This document shows positions 7,733 to 16,980 of a DNA stretch of 56,339 bases, piece by piece. The stretch covers positions 1 to 56,339 of the forward strand of contig CAZGBM010000003.1 of NCBI GenBank assembly GCA_964523975.1, in the 5' to 3' direction. Position 1 is the first letter of the stretch. Every line of letters starts with the position of its first letter. The notes beneath the pieces were generated by a model, which worked only from the letters and a program-made list of their open reading frames with translations, ran no database searches and was not told the origin of the DNA. Source of the stretch: JAFGHJ01 sp964523975 (GTDB taxonomy: Bacteria > Hydrothermota > UBA3072). The translations under genes were made by a program, and so were the position numbers.

Positions 7733-8917
7733 TTGGAAAAAATAATTTATTCAAGGTTCAACGTAGAAGTTATCAAAGCCATAAAGAAAGCTCTTTCTTC
7801 AAAAGAAGTTAATCCTCTTTTTATATATGGACCGTCAGGTTCAGGCAAAACATTCCTGGTCCAAAATATGCGGGAAGAATTTAAGGGTACTTCTGCCGTC
7901 ATTAAAGCGGAAGAGATTGATTCATCGCTCTTAGAAAAATACTTGAAAAACGATTTACTAATAATTGAGGATCTTCAATTGGTGAGACCTTCAAGAAATG
8001 TGATAGATACTCTGTTTAATATACTTGAACACTTTACAAAGACGGGCACCAAACAGATAACGTTTACATCCGATCGCCATCCGGGAGGATTAAATCTGCA
8101 AAACCGTATAATATCCCGGATTGAAAGCGGAGTTACCGTTCCGATAAAGGTGTTTGATTCTGTTTCGAAGAGGATCGTCATAGAAACGCTCGGGAAAGGA
8201 TTATCCGATAATTTTTTAAAAAAACTTCAGAAATTGGACATAAAAACGATGAGCCAGGCGATCGGAGCTATAAGGAAAGTAAGGGTTCTCGGATACGTTC
8301 CGGACGAAAAAGACAGGATGGAGGAGGCAGATAAAAAGAAAAAAGAAGAGGAAAAGAAAAAGGAAGAAGTAAAGAAGCAAGCCGGGGAATTTGAAAAGTT
8401 CATTCAGGATGTCAAAAGAGGTTTTCCGGAAAAGTTGGTTGAGACAGAAAAAGCGGAAATTCTCAGGGATGAATATCGCGCTAAGATGTTCGTCTGGAAA
8501 ATGAAAGGTTTTAATACAGATAGGATAAAAAAAGTCATAGACGGTAATTTGGACCTGTTAACAGGAGAATTCGTATCTTACACAACAGATATACAGAGGC
8601 TGATAGAACTACAGAAAAGATATGGTATGTTAACTACGGACAATCTAATAAAGGGTTCTATACTGTCGGAAGAAGAAAACAAAGAAGTAGAAAAGGCGCT
8701 TTTCAATCCGGATAAAGTTGAGTGGCTGGCAAAAACAATTGAAAAACTCGAAGAAGAAGAGGATAAACTTGCAGAAAAGGCCCGTAAGAAACTTGAAGTC
8801 ACAGGGAAAAAATTAATACCGGATGAGGAAATTTCGAAAGAAAAAATAAAAAATTTGAATAAAGTATTATCAATAAAGTTGCAGGACGAAAGTTTCAGGC
8901 TTATAGAGGATTTTTAA
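7733..8917 (+). CDS. DnaA-like AAA+ ATPase with long charged coiled-coil tail
   Basis: A 394-aa protein starting at TTG, 2 nt after mglA. Residues 1-190 look like the ATPase core of DnaA/Hda: Walker A GPSGSGKT (33-40), Walker B LLIIED (75-80) and a sensor-1-like TSDRHPGGL. There is no DnaA domain IV helix-turn-helix; instead residues 195-394 are highly charged and helical, with a Lys/Glu-rich coiled coil and repeated amphipathic segments. It is therefore unlikely to be an origin initiator. Its place between mglA and a PATAN protein suggests an accessory factor for polarity or motility, perhaps a scaffold; this is inference. Confidence 0.7.
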   Translation: MEKIIYSRFNVEVIKAIKKALSSKEVNPLFIYGPSGSGKTFLVQNMREEFKGTSAVIKAEEIDSSLLEKYLKNDLLIIEDLQLVRPSRNVIDTLFNILEHFTKTGTKQITFTSDRHPGGLNLQNRIISRIESGVTVPIKVFDSVSKRIVIETLGKGLSDNFLKKLQKLDIKTMSQAIGAIRKVRVLGYVPDEKDRMEEADKKKKEEEKKKEEVKKQAGEFEKFIQDVKRGFPEKLVETEKAEILRDEYRAKMFVWKMKGFNTDRIKKVIDGNLDLLTGEFVSYTTDIQRLIELQKRYGMLTTDNLIKGSILSEEENKEVEKALFNPDKVEWLAKTIEKLEEEEDKLAEKARKKLEVTGKKLIPDEEISKEKIKNLNKVLSIKLQDESFRLIEDF

Positions 8918-8918
8918 T

Positions 8919-10502
8919 ATGCCTATAAAAGGTTCTCTTTCGGATCTCTCAATTATGGATATTCTGCAGATGTTGCACATAGGAAGTAAAACAGGAGAAC
9001 TCGCAATAACAAATGAGGAAAATCTGGTCTACCTTTACCTGGATTCGGGGGATCTTACCAGCATTCATTGGATGAACAGAAAAGATAGACTCGGCTCTAT
9101 ACTGGTTGAAAACGGAGTCATAAAAGAGAAACAACTTCAGGAAGCTCTATCACTTCAAAGTGAAAGAGAAAATGCGCATCTGGGAGAGCTTTTCCTGGAA
9201 CTCGAATTAGTTAGTAGGGAAACCTTGACCGAATATCTGAGAAAACAGATGAGAGATACAATAATAGAATTATCGGGATGGGCAAAAGGGTACTTTGTAT
9301 TTGAATCGAGAGAATCTTACGAGCCGGAAGTGCTTCCGGTTTCAATTAAAATAGATGACGTCCTGCTTGAATCCGCAGCGCTTAAAGACGAAATGGCTGC
9401 ATCTTCACTTCCCGACAAAGATTCTATACTTGTAATTTCTCCGGATTGGAGCGATTATTCCATTCTGACGGATGAAGAGGAAATGGTGTTGAGCAAAGTG
9501 GACGGAGAAAGGACCTTGTCTTCTCTTATAAATGCGCTTCCGGTAGAAGAATTTAAGGCTCTAAAGCTCCTTTCCGACCTCATAAATAAAGGAGTCTTAA
9601 AAGAACTTAAAATAGAAAGGCAAACATTATTAAAAGATAAAGAAAGGATAGATGAGCACAGGAATCTGGGAGTCGCTTTTGTGAAAATAGGAATGCTGAA
9701 TGAGGCTTTACGGGAAATTCACCGTATACTTGAACTGCGGCCCAATGATGCTGAGGCTCTTTTCTACAAAGGAATAATAAGCTTCAAGATGGACGATCTT
9801 GACGAGGCCGAAAAATCCTTTAGAGAAAGTCTGTTAGTCGTCAAGCATACTTCCACGCTGAACAATATATACCTGATAAACGAACTTAAAGGAAACAGTG
9901 AAGTCGCACTGGATTATTTGTCGCAGGCTTTGAAGAAAGAAGAAAACAACGAAAAAATTCTTTTAAATAAAGCGATTATATACTTAAAACTTAAAAAGGA
10001 TGAAGAAGCTCTGGATATTTTGAATGATCTCAAATCAAAAACTCCGTATACGGAATTCTATCGAGCTTACATTCTGGCGAGAAAGGGGAAAATCAAAGAT
10101 GCCATGAATCTCCTGGAAGAAGGATTGTCGCTTGCTCCTGAGTTCGGAGAGTATTTTTACAATCTTGGCAGATTATACGAAACCTGCGGAGACGAAAAGA
10201 AAGCCACAGAGATGTATCAACAGGGATTAAAATCCGACCCTGATTGTCTTATACTCTCAAAGGCATTGATTGACTACTACTATAGGAATAAACTTTTTGA
10301 CCTCTGCGAAGTCAGAATAGATACTCTTATGTCTTCGGGTGTTCGAGATTGGGATTTATTTTTCAAAAAAGGTAATATTCTTTTCCAGAGAGGGAGAACG
10401 AAAGAGGCGGTCGAATTATGGAAGAAAGCTTTGGATTTGAACCCTGATAACAAATTAATAAAAAGGACGATTGAACTTGCAGAAGGACATGAAGAAATTT
10501 AA
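8919..10502 (+). CDS. PATAN (DUF4388) domain protein with TPR repeats
   Basis: 527 aa. The N-terminus (MPIKGSLSDLSIMDILQMLH, then SKTGELAITNEE) is a DUF4388/PATAN domain, found in bacterial signalling and type IV pilus-linked response regulators. A helical region with QLQEALSLQ (about 70-110) resembles the MshEN/GspE N-terminal fold. Residues 240-520 hold about seven TPR repeats (for example LRPNDAEALFYKGIISFKM). No output domain is visible, so it probably acts as a protein-protein scaffold in the chemosensory or motility complex. Start ATG 8919 lies 1 nt after the preceding stop. Confidence 0.75.
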   Translation: MPIKGSLSDLSIMDILQMLHIGSKTGELAITNEENLVYLYLDSGDLTSIHWMNRKDRLGSILVENGVIKEKQLQEALSLQSERENAHLGELFLELELVSRETLTEYLRKQMRDTIIELSGWAKGYFVFESRESYEPEVLPVSIKIDDVLLESAALKDEMAASSLPDKDSILVISPDWSDYSILTDEEEMVLSKVDGERTLSSLINALPVEEFKALKLLSDLINKGVLKELKIERQTLLKDKERIDEHRNLGVAFVKIGMLNEALREIHRILELRPNDAEALFYKGIISFKMDDLDEAEKSFRESLLVVKHTSTLNNIYLINELKGNSEVALDYLSQALKKEENNEKILLNKAIIYLKLKKDEEALDILNDLKSKTPYTEFYRAYILARKGKIKDAMNLLEEGLSLAPEFGEYFYNLGRLYETCGDEKKATEMYQQGLKSDPDCLILSKALIDYYYRNKLFDLCEVRIDTLMSSGVRDWDLFFKKGNILFQRGRTKEAVELWKKALDLNPDNKLIKRTIELAEGHEEI

Positions 10503-11277
10503 AGACGAAGATTTAGGGGAAGTCCTTGCAGTAATAAAAAATTTCATGGACTTTAATCCTGAAAATTATAAGTTGAAACCTTTGGTAAGAAGAATTCGTT
10601 CCAGGATGAGGAAGGTCGGTATTGATATTTATGGTGAATATGCCGAGTTGCTTAAAAGAAACAAAGGAGAAAAAGAAAATCTTAAAAAAGCACTCACAAT
10701 AAATCTGACGAGTTTTTTCAGAAACAAGACCGTATTCGATACCTTGAAGAACGAAATTCTTCCTCCCATGAAAAACCCGGTGATCTGGAGTGCGGGGTGC
10801 TCTAACGGTGCCGAACCTTACGCAATTGCGATACTATGCAGGGAACTAAATCTTAAATGTATTATTCTGGGAACGGATATAGATAAAGAATCGATAAGGA
10901 AAGCCTACGATGGCTTTTATAACGAAGCTGCTTTAGCGGAATTACCGTCTTATTACAGATTAAAGTACTTTGAAAAAACGGAAGACGGATACAGGGTAAA
11001 CCGCGAGATTAAAAATTCCGTGGATTTTCAAAACCTGGATTTGAAGGATATAAACTTCGAAAACAAATTCGATTTGATAGTTTGTAGGAATGTGCTTATA
11101 TATTTAAACAAACAATTTCAGGAAAGCATTCTTAACTCATTTTCGATAGCTTTAAAAGAAAACGGGTTTCTGGTACTCGGCCAAGTTGAATCCATCCCCA
11201 ATAAGGTAAGAAGTCTGTTTTCTCCGGTAAACATAAGAAATAGAATTTATGCAAACAACAAAAGAAATATTAGTTGA
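10489..11277 (+). CDS. cheR: Chemoreceptor glutamate methyltransferase CheR
   Basis: A 262-aa SAM-dependent methyltransferase that methylates glutamates on chemoreceptors. It has the helical N-domain (residues 1-70), the SAM-binding VIWSAGCSNGAEPYA motif, and the FDLIVCRNVLIYL segment typical of CheR. ATG 10489 with AGAAGGA upstream overlaps the end of the PATAN gene by 14 nt; a frame extension to 10471 is less likely. No tetrapeptide-binding or TPR tail is fused. It forms a unit with cheD and cheB. Confidence 0.93.
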   Translation: MKKFKDEDLGEVLAVIKNFMDFNPENYKLKPLVRRIRSRMRKVGIDIYGEYAELLKRNKGEKENLKKALTINLTSFFRNKTVFDTLKNEILPPMKNPVIWSAGCSNGAEPYAIAILCRELNLKCIILGTDIDKESIRKAYDGFYNEAALAELPSYYRLKYFEKTEDGYRVNREIKNSVDFQNLDLKDINFENKFDLIVCRNVLIYLNKQFQESILNSFSIALKENGFLVLGQVESIPNKVRSLFSPVNIRNRIYANNKRNIS

Positions 11278-11731
11278 AACAGGTAATCTTAAAGTATCCA
11301 ACGGTTCCAATACTCTTACGACGAGAGCACTGGGGTCGTGTGTTGCCATAACCTTATACGATAAAACAAAAAAATTGGGGGGTATGGTACACTTTATTCT
11401 CCCTGAAAATCCCGGAGGCAAGAAGAGGGGAAAATACGCGGATACCGGAATAAAACTTCTTTTAGAAAAAATGATAGAGGGAGAAGCGAGAAAGGAAAAC
11501 CTTGTAGCAAAAATGATCGGTGGAGCGATAATGTTTGCCGAATTTACGGACGATGTTGCAAATTCCATTGGAAGAAGAAATGTAAAAAAGGCCAAAAACG
11601 TTCTAAGAGAGCTGGGAATCAAACTGACAGCGCAAGACATAGGTGGCGACTACGGTCGCTCGGTGAAATTTCATTTATCCGATGGTAAGGTTTATATAAA
11701 TTCATATAAGACCGGAGGTAAAATAATTTGA
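11249..11731 (+). CDS. cheD: Chemoreceptor glutamine deamidase CheD
   Basis: 160 aa. CheD deamidates receptor glutamines and in some systems is a target of CheC. The core RALGSCVAI with Cys31 and GGMVHFILP with His48 reproduces the catalytic spacing of Thermotoga CheD (Thr25, Cys31, His48 here, offset by four from Thr21, Cys27, His44). It overlaps cheR by 29 nt and cheB by 4 nt, implying translational coupling. No cheC is present in the window. Confidence 0.93.
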   Translation: MQTTKEILVETGNLKVSNGSNTLTTRALGSCVAITLYDKTKKLGGMVHFILPENPGGKKRGKYADTGIKLLLEKMIEGEARKENLVAKMIGGAIMFAEFTDDVANSIGRRNVKKAKNVLRELGIKLTAQDIGGDYGRSVKFHLSDGKVYINSYKTGGKII

Positions 11732-12744
11732 TTGATGTTTTAGTTATTGAAGATTCGGCGTTTATGAGAAAGGTTCTTTCCGAAATCTTGAATGATGACC
11801 CGGAAATCAACGTTGTTGATACTGCTATAAACGGAATGGAAGGGGTTCGAAAAAGCTTACTTTTAAAACCCGACGTAATAACGATGGATATAGAGATGCC
11901 TTATATGGATGGCATAGAAGCCGTAAAAACAATAATGGAGAAAAACCCGACACCTATAATAATGATATCCGCTTATACGAAAAAAGGAGCGCAAAAAACC
12001 ATAGAAGCCCTCATAGCCGGAGCTGTAGATTTTGTGGAGAAACCCGGAGGACCGATTTCTCTTAATATAATAGATACTAAAGAAGAAATAATAAAGAAAA
12101 TCAAAATTGCCTCAGAAGCCAACCTCAAAACGGCAAAAAAAAGTAAAAAAATTAATTTAAATCAGGAGAAAATGAGCGACAGTTTAGTTATAATAGCGGC
12201 GTCTACAGGCGGCCCGAAGATTATTACCTCTATCCTTAAAAAACTTCCATACGATTTTCCCGCACCGATAGTGGTCGTTCAACATATGCCCGAAACTTTT
12301 ACTAAAGAATTTGCCCATAGATTGAACGAAAATTCTCCCTTGTCGGTTAGTGAGGGAAAAGACGGAGCTCCGCTTAAGAAAGGCAAAGCTTTCATTGCAC
12401 CCGGCGATTTTCATCTTGAGTTTACCGATGATCGACGAATAAAATTAAGCAAAAAACCAGCTCTTCATGGAGTTCGCCCTTGTGCCGATATCACGATGAA
12501 CTCTGCCTCGGAAAATTTTGATGGTAACCTTATAGGAGTTGTCCTCTCAGGGATGGGGAAAGACGGAGCCATAGGAGTAAGAAATATCAGCAAAAGAGGC
12601 GGATTTGTAATAGCGCAGGATAAAGATACATCCGTCGTTTACGGAATGCCCAAGGCAGCTGTTGAAAGCGGCTGCGTGAATCTGGTTTTGCCGTCTCATG
12701 AAATTGCTGACAAATTAACTGATTTGGTTAAGAAAGATGTTTGA
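11728..12744 (+). CDS. cheB: Chemotaxis methylesterase CheB (receiver plus CheB domain)
   Basis: A 338-aa protein-glutamate methylesterase that removes receptor methyl groups when phosphorylated. The receiver domain (1-125) keeps the acidic pair (E8, D9), the phospho-acceptor D54 (TMDIEMP) and K105; the esterase domain (150-338) has the triad S159 (AASTGG), H186 (VQHMP) and D279 (SGMGKDG). The start is TTG, overlapping the cheD stop as TTGA, with GGAGG upstream. Its kinase would be CheA, which is not encoded here. Confidence 0.95.
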   Translation: MIDVLVIEDSAFMRKVLSEILNDDPEINVVDTAINGMEGVRKSLLLKPDVITMDIEMPYMDGIEAVKTIMEKNPTPIIMISAYTKKGAQKTIEALIAGAVDFVEKPGGPISLNIIDTKEEIIKKIKIASEANLKTAKKSKKINLNQEKMSDSLVIIAASTGGPKIITSILKKLPYDFPAPIVVVQHMPETFTKEFAHRLNENSPLSVSEGKDGAPLKKGKAFIAPGDFHLEFTDDRRIKLSKKPALHGVRPCADITMNSASENFDGNLIGVVLSGMGKDGAIGVRNISKRGGFVIAQDKDTSVVYGMPKAAVESGCVNLVLPSHEIADKLTDLVKKDV

Positions 12745-13552
12745 AAAAATAAAGAATTTGTTGTTAGAGATCGAAGAAACAGGAGTAAAAAATAAAGGTG
12801 AAAAAGAAGAACAATTAAAAACAATTCTATCAACAATCAGTAAGATAAAAGAAGAAATACTTGATATAGAAAAAAAGACAATAACTTTATTGAACACGGT
12901 TAAAGGGGTTGAAGATAAAGAAACCCGGGAGAATAATGAAACTGCCGAAGAGAGCAGCTTTATCAACAAGATTCAATCGGCCAGGGTTAATATAACAACC
13001 TTAATCGACAAAGGCTGGAATCTTATAGTAAGCGGCAAATATGAGGAAGCGGTAAAAGCGCTCACCAAGGCGAAGAAAATGGACCCCAAGAATATAAAAG
13101 TATATAATCTGCTCGGCTGGGCTTACATACACCTCAAAAAATATGATAAAAGTTCTCTCATTTTTCAGGAAGTTTTAACAATGGACCCGAAAAACGAGAT
13201 GGCTCACGCAAACCTCGGTTATATAAATCACAAAAAAGGATTATATGGCGAAGCAATCGAAAAACTATCCTCTATAGAAAAAAACGCAAAAGACAGACAG
13301 GCTGTTCTTTACGCTTTATTTTACCTTGGGCTGGTTTATTACGAAAGAGAGATGTATGAGGACTCGATTGAATTTTTGAATAAAGCCATCAACGCGGGGC
13401 CGAATTTATACGAAGCTTATTATTATTTAGGAAAAGCTTACGAAAAACAGGGATTGAAAAACCTCTGCAATCAAATCTGGGAAAAGTTGATAAAAATTAA
13501 TAAATACAATATTTGGGCAGAAAAAGCGAGGGCGGAATTGGATGGTAAATGA
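12737..13552 (+). CDS. TPR-repeat protein with N-terminal coiled coil
   Basis: 271 aa. Residues 1-85 are charged and predicted coiled coil; residues 90-270 contain about four to five TPR units (for example NIKVYNLLGWAYIHLKKYDKS and YEAYYYLGKAYEKQG). No signal peptide or membrane segment. It overlaps cheB by 8 nt and the ATPase gene downstream by 11 nt. TPR proteins are frequent partners in chemosensory clusters; the exact partner is unknown. Confidence 0.7.
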   Translation: MFEKIKNLLLEIEETGVKNKGEKEEQLKTILSTISKIKEEILDIEKKTITLLNTVKGVEDKETRENNETAEESSFINKIQSARVNITTLIDKGWNLIVSGKYEEAVKALTKAKKMDPKNIKVYNLLGWAYIHLKKYDKSSLIFQEVLTMDPKNEMAHANLGYINHKKGLYGEAIEKLSSIEKNAKDRQAVLYALFYLGLVYYEREMYEDSIEFLNKAINAGPNLYEAYYYLGKAYEKQGLKNLCNQIWEKLIKINKYNIWAEKARAELDGK

Positions 13553-14342
13553 ATATTGGGGGCTTTCAAAAAAGCCGTTTTCCAACACGCCTGACTTGAG
13601 TTTTCTCTTTAATAACGATGGCTTTGAAGAGGGTTATGCAAGACTTTTATATAATTTAACCGAGATCAAAGGTGGTTTGACTCTGGTTACCGGAGAGGTC
13701 GGCAGCGGTAAGACATACCTTGCGAATGCGCTTAAAGAAAACCTAAAAGAACAAAACACTCTTCTGTTTATAATAAGAAATCCGAAACTCTCTTCAACTC
13801 AATTATTAAAAGTAATATTGCAACATATAGGGGAAAAAAATATTCCGAGAATCAAACTTGCGGTCTTAAACGCTCTTGAAAAGGCTCTCTTGGCTCTGAA
13901 TGGAAAGGGGATAACAGTGATAGGCCTGATTGACGAAGCCCAGATACTCTCGTTTGACGCTCTTAGGGAAATACGCCTTCTCTTGAACCTTGAAACTCCG
14001 GAGGAAAAACTTTTGCACCTTGTGTTGCTTGGTCAGCCTGGTTTGAAGAAAAGAATCGACAGGGTGCCTCAGTTGAAACAAAGAGTCAATGTCCGTTTTC
14101 ATCTTGGACCTCTCACCGGAGACGAAACCCAATCTTATATAAAACACAGACTTGGAGTAGCGGGAAGCAAAAAAGAAATATTCGAACAAGAAAGTTTAGA
14201 TAAGCTCTACACGATCAGCAAAGGTATTCCCAGAGTGATAAATAATATTGCCCAGAATGCTCTTTTCGTAGGAGCAACGGAAAACCTGAAAAGTATCCCT
14301 CCGGATATAATAGACTCCGTAGCCGAGGATCTGGAGATCTGA
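13542..14342 (+). CDS. ExeA/GspA-like AAA+ ATPase
   Basis: A 266-aa cytoplasmic ATPase of the ExeA family. Begins NEYWGLSKKPFSNTPD, the hallmark start of ExeA-type proteins, then Walker A GEVGSGKT (51-58), Walker B GLIDEAQ (128-134) and a VLLGQPGLKK sensor region. It lacks the C-terminal membrane and peptidoglycan-binding parts of GspA/ExeA, so it is the soluble ATPase module only. In this setting it may drive assembly or remodelling of the pilus or chemosensory machinery; that is inference. Confidence 0.8.
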   Translation: MVNEYWGLSKKPFSNTPDLSFLFNNDGFEEGYARLLYNLTEIKGGLTLVTGEVGSGKTYLANALKENLKEQNTLLFIIRNPKLSSTQLLKVILQHIGEKNIPRIKLAVLNALEKALLALNGKGITVIGLIDEAQILSFDALREIRLLLNLETPEEKLLHLVLLGQPGLKKRIDRVPQLKQRVNVRFHLGPLTGDETQSYIKHRLGVAGSKKEIFEQESLDKLYTISKGIPRVINNIAQNALFVGATENLKSIPPDIIDSVAEDLEI

Positions 14343-15020
14343 GTGAAAGAAAGAAAGAAGATAAGTTTTAAAAAAATGCTATCGAAAGAAGAAAAGAAAC
14401 AAGAAACAACTCCGAAAGATACAAAGATCTCAAAAGAAAAGCATATCGCGGCGAGGGAATCCCTTACAAAGATGGAGCCTGTAGTTAAAGAAGAGAAGGT
14501 GGATAAGGACAAATCCGTGAGGATAAAGCCGGCTGAACGAAAAGAAATTATTAAAGAACCGAAGCGAGAAGAGATAATGATTGTGAGGGTGGGAAAAGAG
14601 TTTTACGGGATACCTCTTTCAAACGTTGAAGAAATCAGAAGAGAAATAAATTTGACCAGCACTCCTCAACTCTCCGAATTTTTATCCGGGATTGCCGAAA
14701 TAAGGGATTTGATAATCCCTGTAGTTAATTTTGGACAGCTTTTTGGAATTCGGATAGAGGATAACAAAACAAAAAAAATACCTCTTATCGTCGTGCAAAT
14801 TTCAAAACAACTTATAGGTCTTCAAGTGTCCGAAATCGTTGAAATTAAAGAAATCCAGAAAAAAGAAATACTTTCTCTTCCCGACATATTTCCTCCGAAA
14901 CTTTTTTCCGGGGGGTATTCTTATAAATCAATCGTTGTGGGCATTTTAAACGTCGAAAGCTTATTGAAAGGTAAACAAATTCAATCGTTTAAGGAGAAAA
15001 TAGATGAAGTTATCAAATAG
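14343..15020 (+). CDS. CheW-domain protein with charged N-terminal extension
   Basis: 225 aa, GTG start directly after the ATPase gene. Residues 1-75 are Lys/Glu-rich and probably disordered; residues 76-225 form a CheW-like SH3-type domain (EEIMIVRVGKEFYGIPLSNVEEI, later LIIPVVNFGQLFGI). CheW couples chemoreceptors to CheA. The long basic-acidic extension is unusual and may tether the protein to another complex component. It overlaps the receptor-like gene by 17 nt. Confidence 0.82.
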   Translation: MKERKKISFKKMLSKEEKKQETTPKDTKISKEKHIAARESLTKMEPVVKEEKVDKDKSVRIKPAERKEIIKEPKREEIMIVRVGKEFYGIPLSNVEEIRREINLTSTPQLSEFLSGIAEIRDLIIPVVNFGQLFGIRIEDNKTKKIPLIVVQISKQLIGLQVSEIVEIKEIQKKEILSLPDIFPPKLFSGGYSYKSIVVGILNVESLLKGKQIQSFKEKIDEVIK

Positions 15021-16668
15021 ATTTGCCTTAATATCTTCTCTCGTGAGTAGTGTGACCGGAGTTCTGCTCGTACTTTCATGTGTCTGGTGGACCATTCCGC
15101 TTGATGTTTACGGTAGAACACTTTCCTGTCTTGGAATTATAGCTCTTGTTTTAGGGATAGTATTTTATTTTTTTCAGGAAAACAGGTTACGAAAAGCAAT
15201 TGGTGGAGGAGACACTAAGACTATTTATGATACGCCGGTAGTATGCGGTTTGCATACGCTTCTGGATTTCGGCGTCTTTATTTGTGTATTTGCTCTGCTT
15301 GTAAATATTTTTATGGAAATAACATCTTTAAAGAATATCGTCAGAATAGGCTTTTCTCTCTTGCCGGTAGGACTAATCGAGATGAGTCTTATTTACTCTT
15401 TAAGTTTCTTTTTGCTCACTCCTTACTATGAGACAATCGAAAAAGAAAAATTCACAGGACTTAACATAAGCCGAAAAATTTTATTATTGGTTGTTCCCGC
15501 GATAATATTTACCGGATTTACCGGATACGTTATAACAAAGTCGTGGGGCGGCTTGGTTTACCTCGTATTTCCATGCTTCGTAGTCTGGACTCTGATTAGA
15601 ATGATAAAAGAACCTGTCGATTATATAAATGAAAGAATGCAAAACCTACTTAAAGAATCTCCTTCCTTAGAAGAGAGGAAGAAAGTCATTTCCGGAGACG
15701 AAATAGCTAATATAGACGAAGTTCTTTCGCTGTTTTTGAAAAAAACAGTTTCTTTGGTCTCAGATATAAAAAGTGCAGCTGATAATGTTCGAACTCAAGG
15801 GGAGGCAATAATGACTGGCATAAGAAGAGGTTCTTCTTCTGCCAAACAGATTGATAAATCCGTACGTGAAATCCTGAGTAATAAAGAAGAAAGCGAACAG
15901 ATTATCGATTCGGTCGAGAAGAATAACGAAGGGCTCTCTTCTCTTTCCACGGAGATAGAATCACAAATTAAAACTTTGATGACCACTTCCAAAAATTTGA
16001 TTGATCTCTCAAACTCGGGAGAAGAAAAATCGGAAGAAGGAATCAATAGAATCAGTGTTTTTGTCCAGAAAATAGGTGAAGGTTCGAAAAGTCTGGAAGA
16101 ACTGTCTTCTGCTTTCGAAGAAATAAAAGAATTTAACTCTTTAATGGAACAGATATCCGATGACACCAATTTGTTGGCACTAAACGCTTCCATTGAAGCC
16201 ACAAGGAAAGAAGGTGAGGAGAGCAAAGGCTTCAGCGTTATTGCGGATGAGATCCGTAAACTCTCTAATGATTCAGCTTCTTACCTGGAAAAAACGAAGG
16301 AAAACATAAAAAGAATGAGCGAAGCAGTGCACTCGATAGTCGAATCTACGGAAAAGTCGATATCTATATTCGAAGAAAGTAAATCTATAATACAGAAAAC
16401 GGCAGGTGACTTAAAGAGCATTTCGGAAACAATCGGTATGACCACGAACATGGCAGAACAGATTTCTTCTGTACTGAAGGAAGGGTCCAATTTTACCGAC
16501 GAGATAAAGAAATCGGTAAAAAAAATATCGTCGTTAAATGAAAAGCAAGTAGAATCGGCTCTGGCACTTTCGAAAGAAACGAATGAACAGGTAGCGTCGA
16601 TGGAAGACACCGAGGTAAGAGTTCAAACGTTAATGTCGTTGACAGATAAGATTAAGGAGATTAAATAA
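15004..16668 (+). CDS. Chemoreceptor-like protein: six-helix membrane domain plus MCP signalling domain
   Basis: 554 aa. Six hydrophobic helices (about 7-28, 38-57, 82-104, 112-138, 158-177, 181-201) are joined by short loops, so there is no periplasmic ligand-binding domain. No clear HAMP domain; residues 225-554 are long coiled coil with the MCP hairpin tip DDTNLLALNASIEA and GFSVIADEIRKLSNDSA. The C-terminus has no CheR-binding NWETF-type peptide. It may sense within the membrane or respond to a partner. Last gene of the tight operon that begins at accB. Confidence 0.88.
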   Translation: MKLSNRFALISSLVSSVTGVLLVLSCVWWTIPLDVYGRTLSCLGIIALVLGIVFYFFQENRLRKAIGGGDTKTIYDTPVVCGLHTLLDFGVFICVFALLVNIFMEITSLKNIVRIGFSLLPVGLIEMSLIYSLSFFLLTPYYETIEKEKFTGLNISRKILLLVVPAIIFTGFTGYVITKSWGGLVYLVFPCFVVWTLIRMIKEPVDYINERMQNLLKESPSLEERKKVISGDEIANIDEVLSLFLKKTVSLVSDIKSAADNVRTQGEAIMTGIRRGSSSAKQIDKSVREILSNKEESEQIIDSVEKNNEGLSSLSTEIESQIKTLMTTSKNLIDLSNSGEEKSEEGINRISVFVQKIGEGSKSLEELSSAFEEIKEFNSLMEQISDDTNLLALNASIEATRKEGEESKGFSVIADEIRKLSNDSASYLEKTKENIKRMSEAVHSIVESTEKSISIFEESKSIIQKTAGDLKSISETIGMTTNMAEQISSVLKEGSNFTDEIKKSVKKISSLNEKQVESALALSKETNEQVASMEDTEVRVQTLMSLTDKIKEIK

Positions 16669-16738
16669 TCTGGCGCGATAAAGACGTCAAAATGCAAAAA
16701 TCAAATATTAAAATGAAAAATGACAAATCAAAATTTAA

Positions 16739-16790
16739 AAAAAATCAAACCACGAGATTCCACAAGATTAACACCAGATTTTTGGTTTCG
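16739..16790. repeat. CACGAGATT word array (single copy group)
   Basis: AACCACGAGATTCCACAAGATT followed by AACACCAGATTT, words of about 10-11 nt that match the arms of the GxxExxY element (40081-40519). The preceding stretch 16690-16735 is an A-rich block of AAATCAAATATTAAAATG-like words that recurs around 23342 and 23570. The spacer 16669-16980 holds no credible gene. Confidence 0.55.
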
Positions 16791-16815
16791 TTTCCCCATC
16801 CCCAAAACCCATAAA

Positions 16816-16963
16816 ATTAGCCACGGATTAACACGGATGTACACCCTTGTACGGTCGTTTCTCTCTACAGGGCAGGCAGATATGAAAAAGTTTTTTGAAT
16901 TAACTACAATAAAAGATGGTTGGGAAGGGAATCCGTGATTATCGGTGCAGATCTGTGGCTAAT
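16816..16963. mobile_element. Non-coding MITE-like element with inverted word arrays
   Basis: A 148-bp unit. The left arm ATTAGCCACGGAT...ACACGGAT (16816-16838) is matched in inverted orientation by the right arm ATCCGTGATTATCGGTGCAG... ATCTGTGGCTAAT (16931-16963). The interior contains ACGGTC...CTACAGGGCAGGCAGA (16851-16880), nearly repeated at 56097-56122. It lies between two chemosensory genes and codes for nothing I trust. The inverted arms are seen directly; mobility is inferred. Confidence 0.55.
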
Positions 16964-16980
16964 AAAAATATAGGTTTACC

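Noticed and set aside
16720..16938. 72-codon plus-strand ORF
   Set aside because: It translates the repeat words (KPRDSTRLT parallels the repeat-coded MEPRDYTRLT at 40519) and has no ribosome-binding site.
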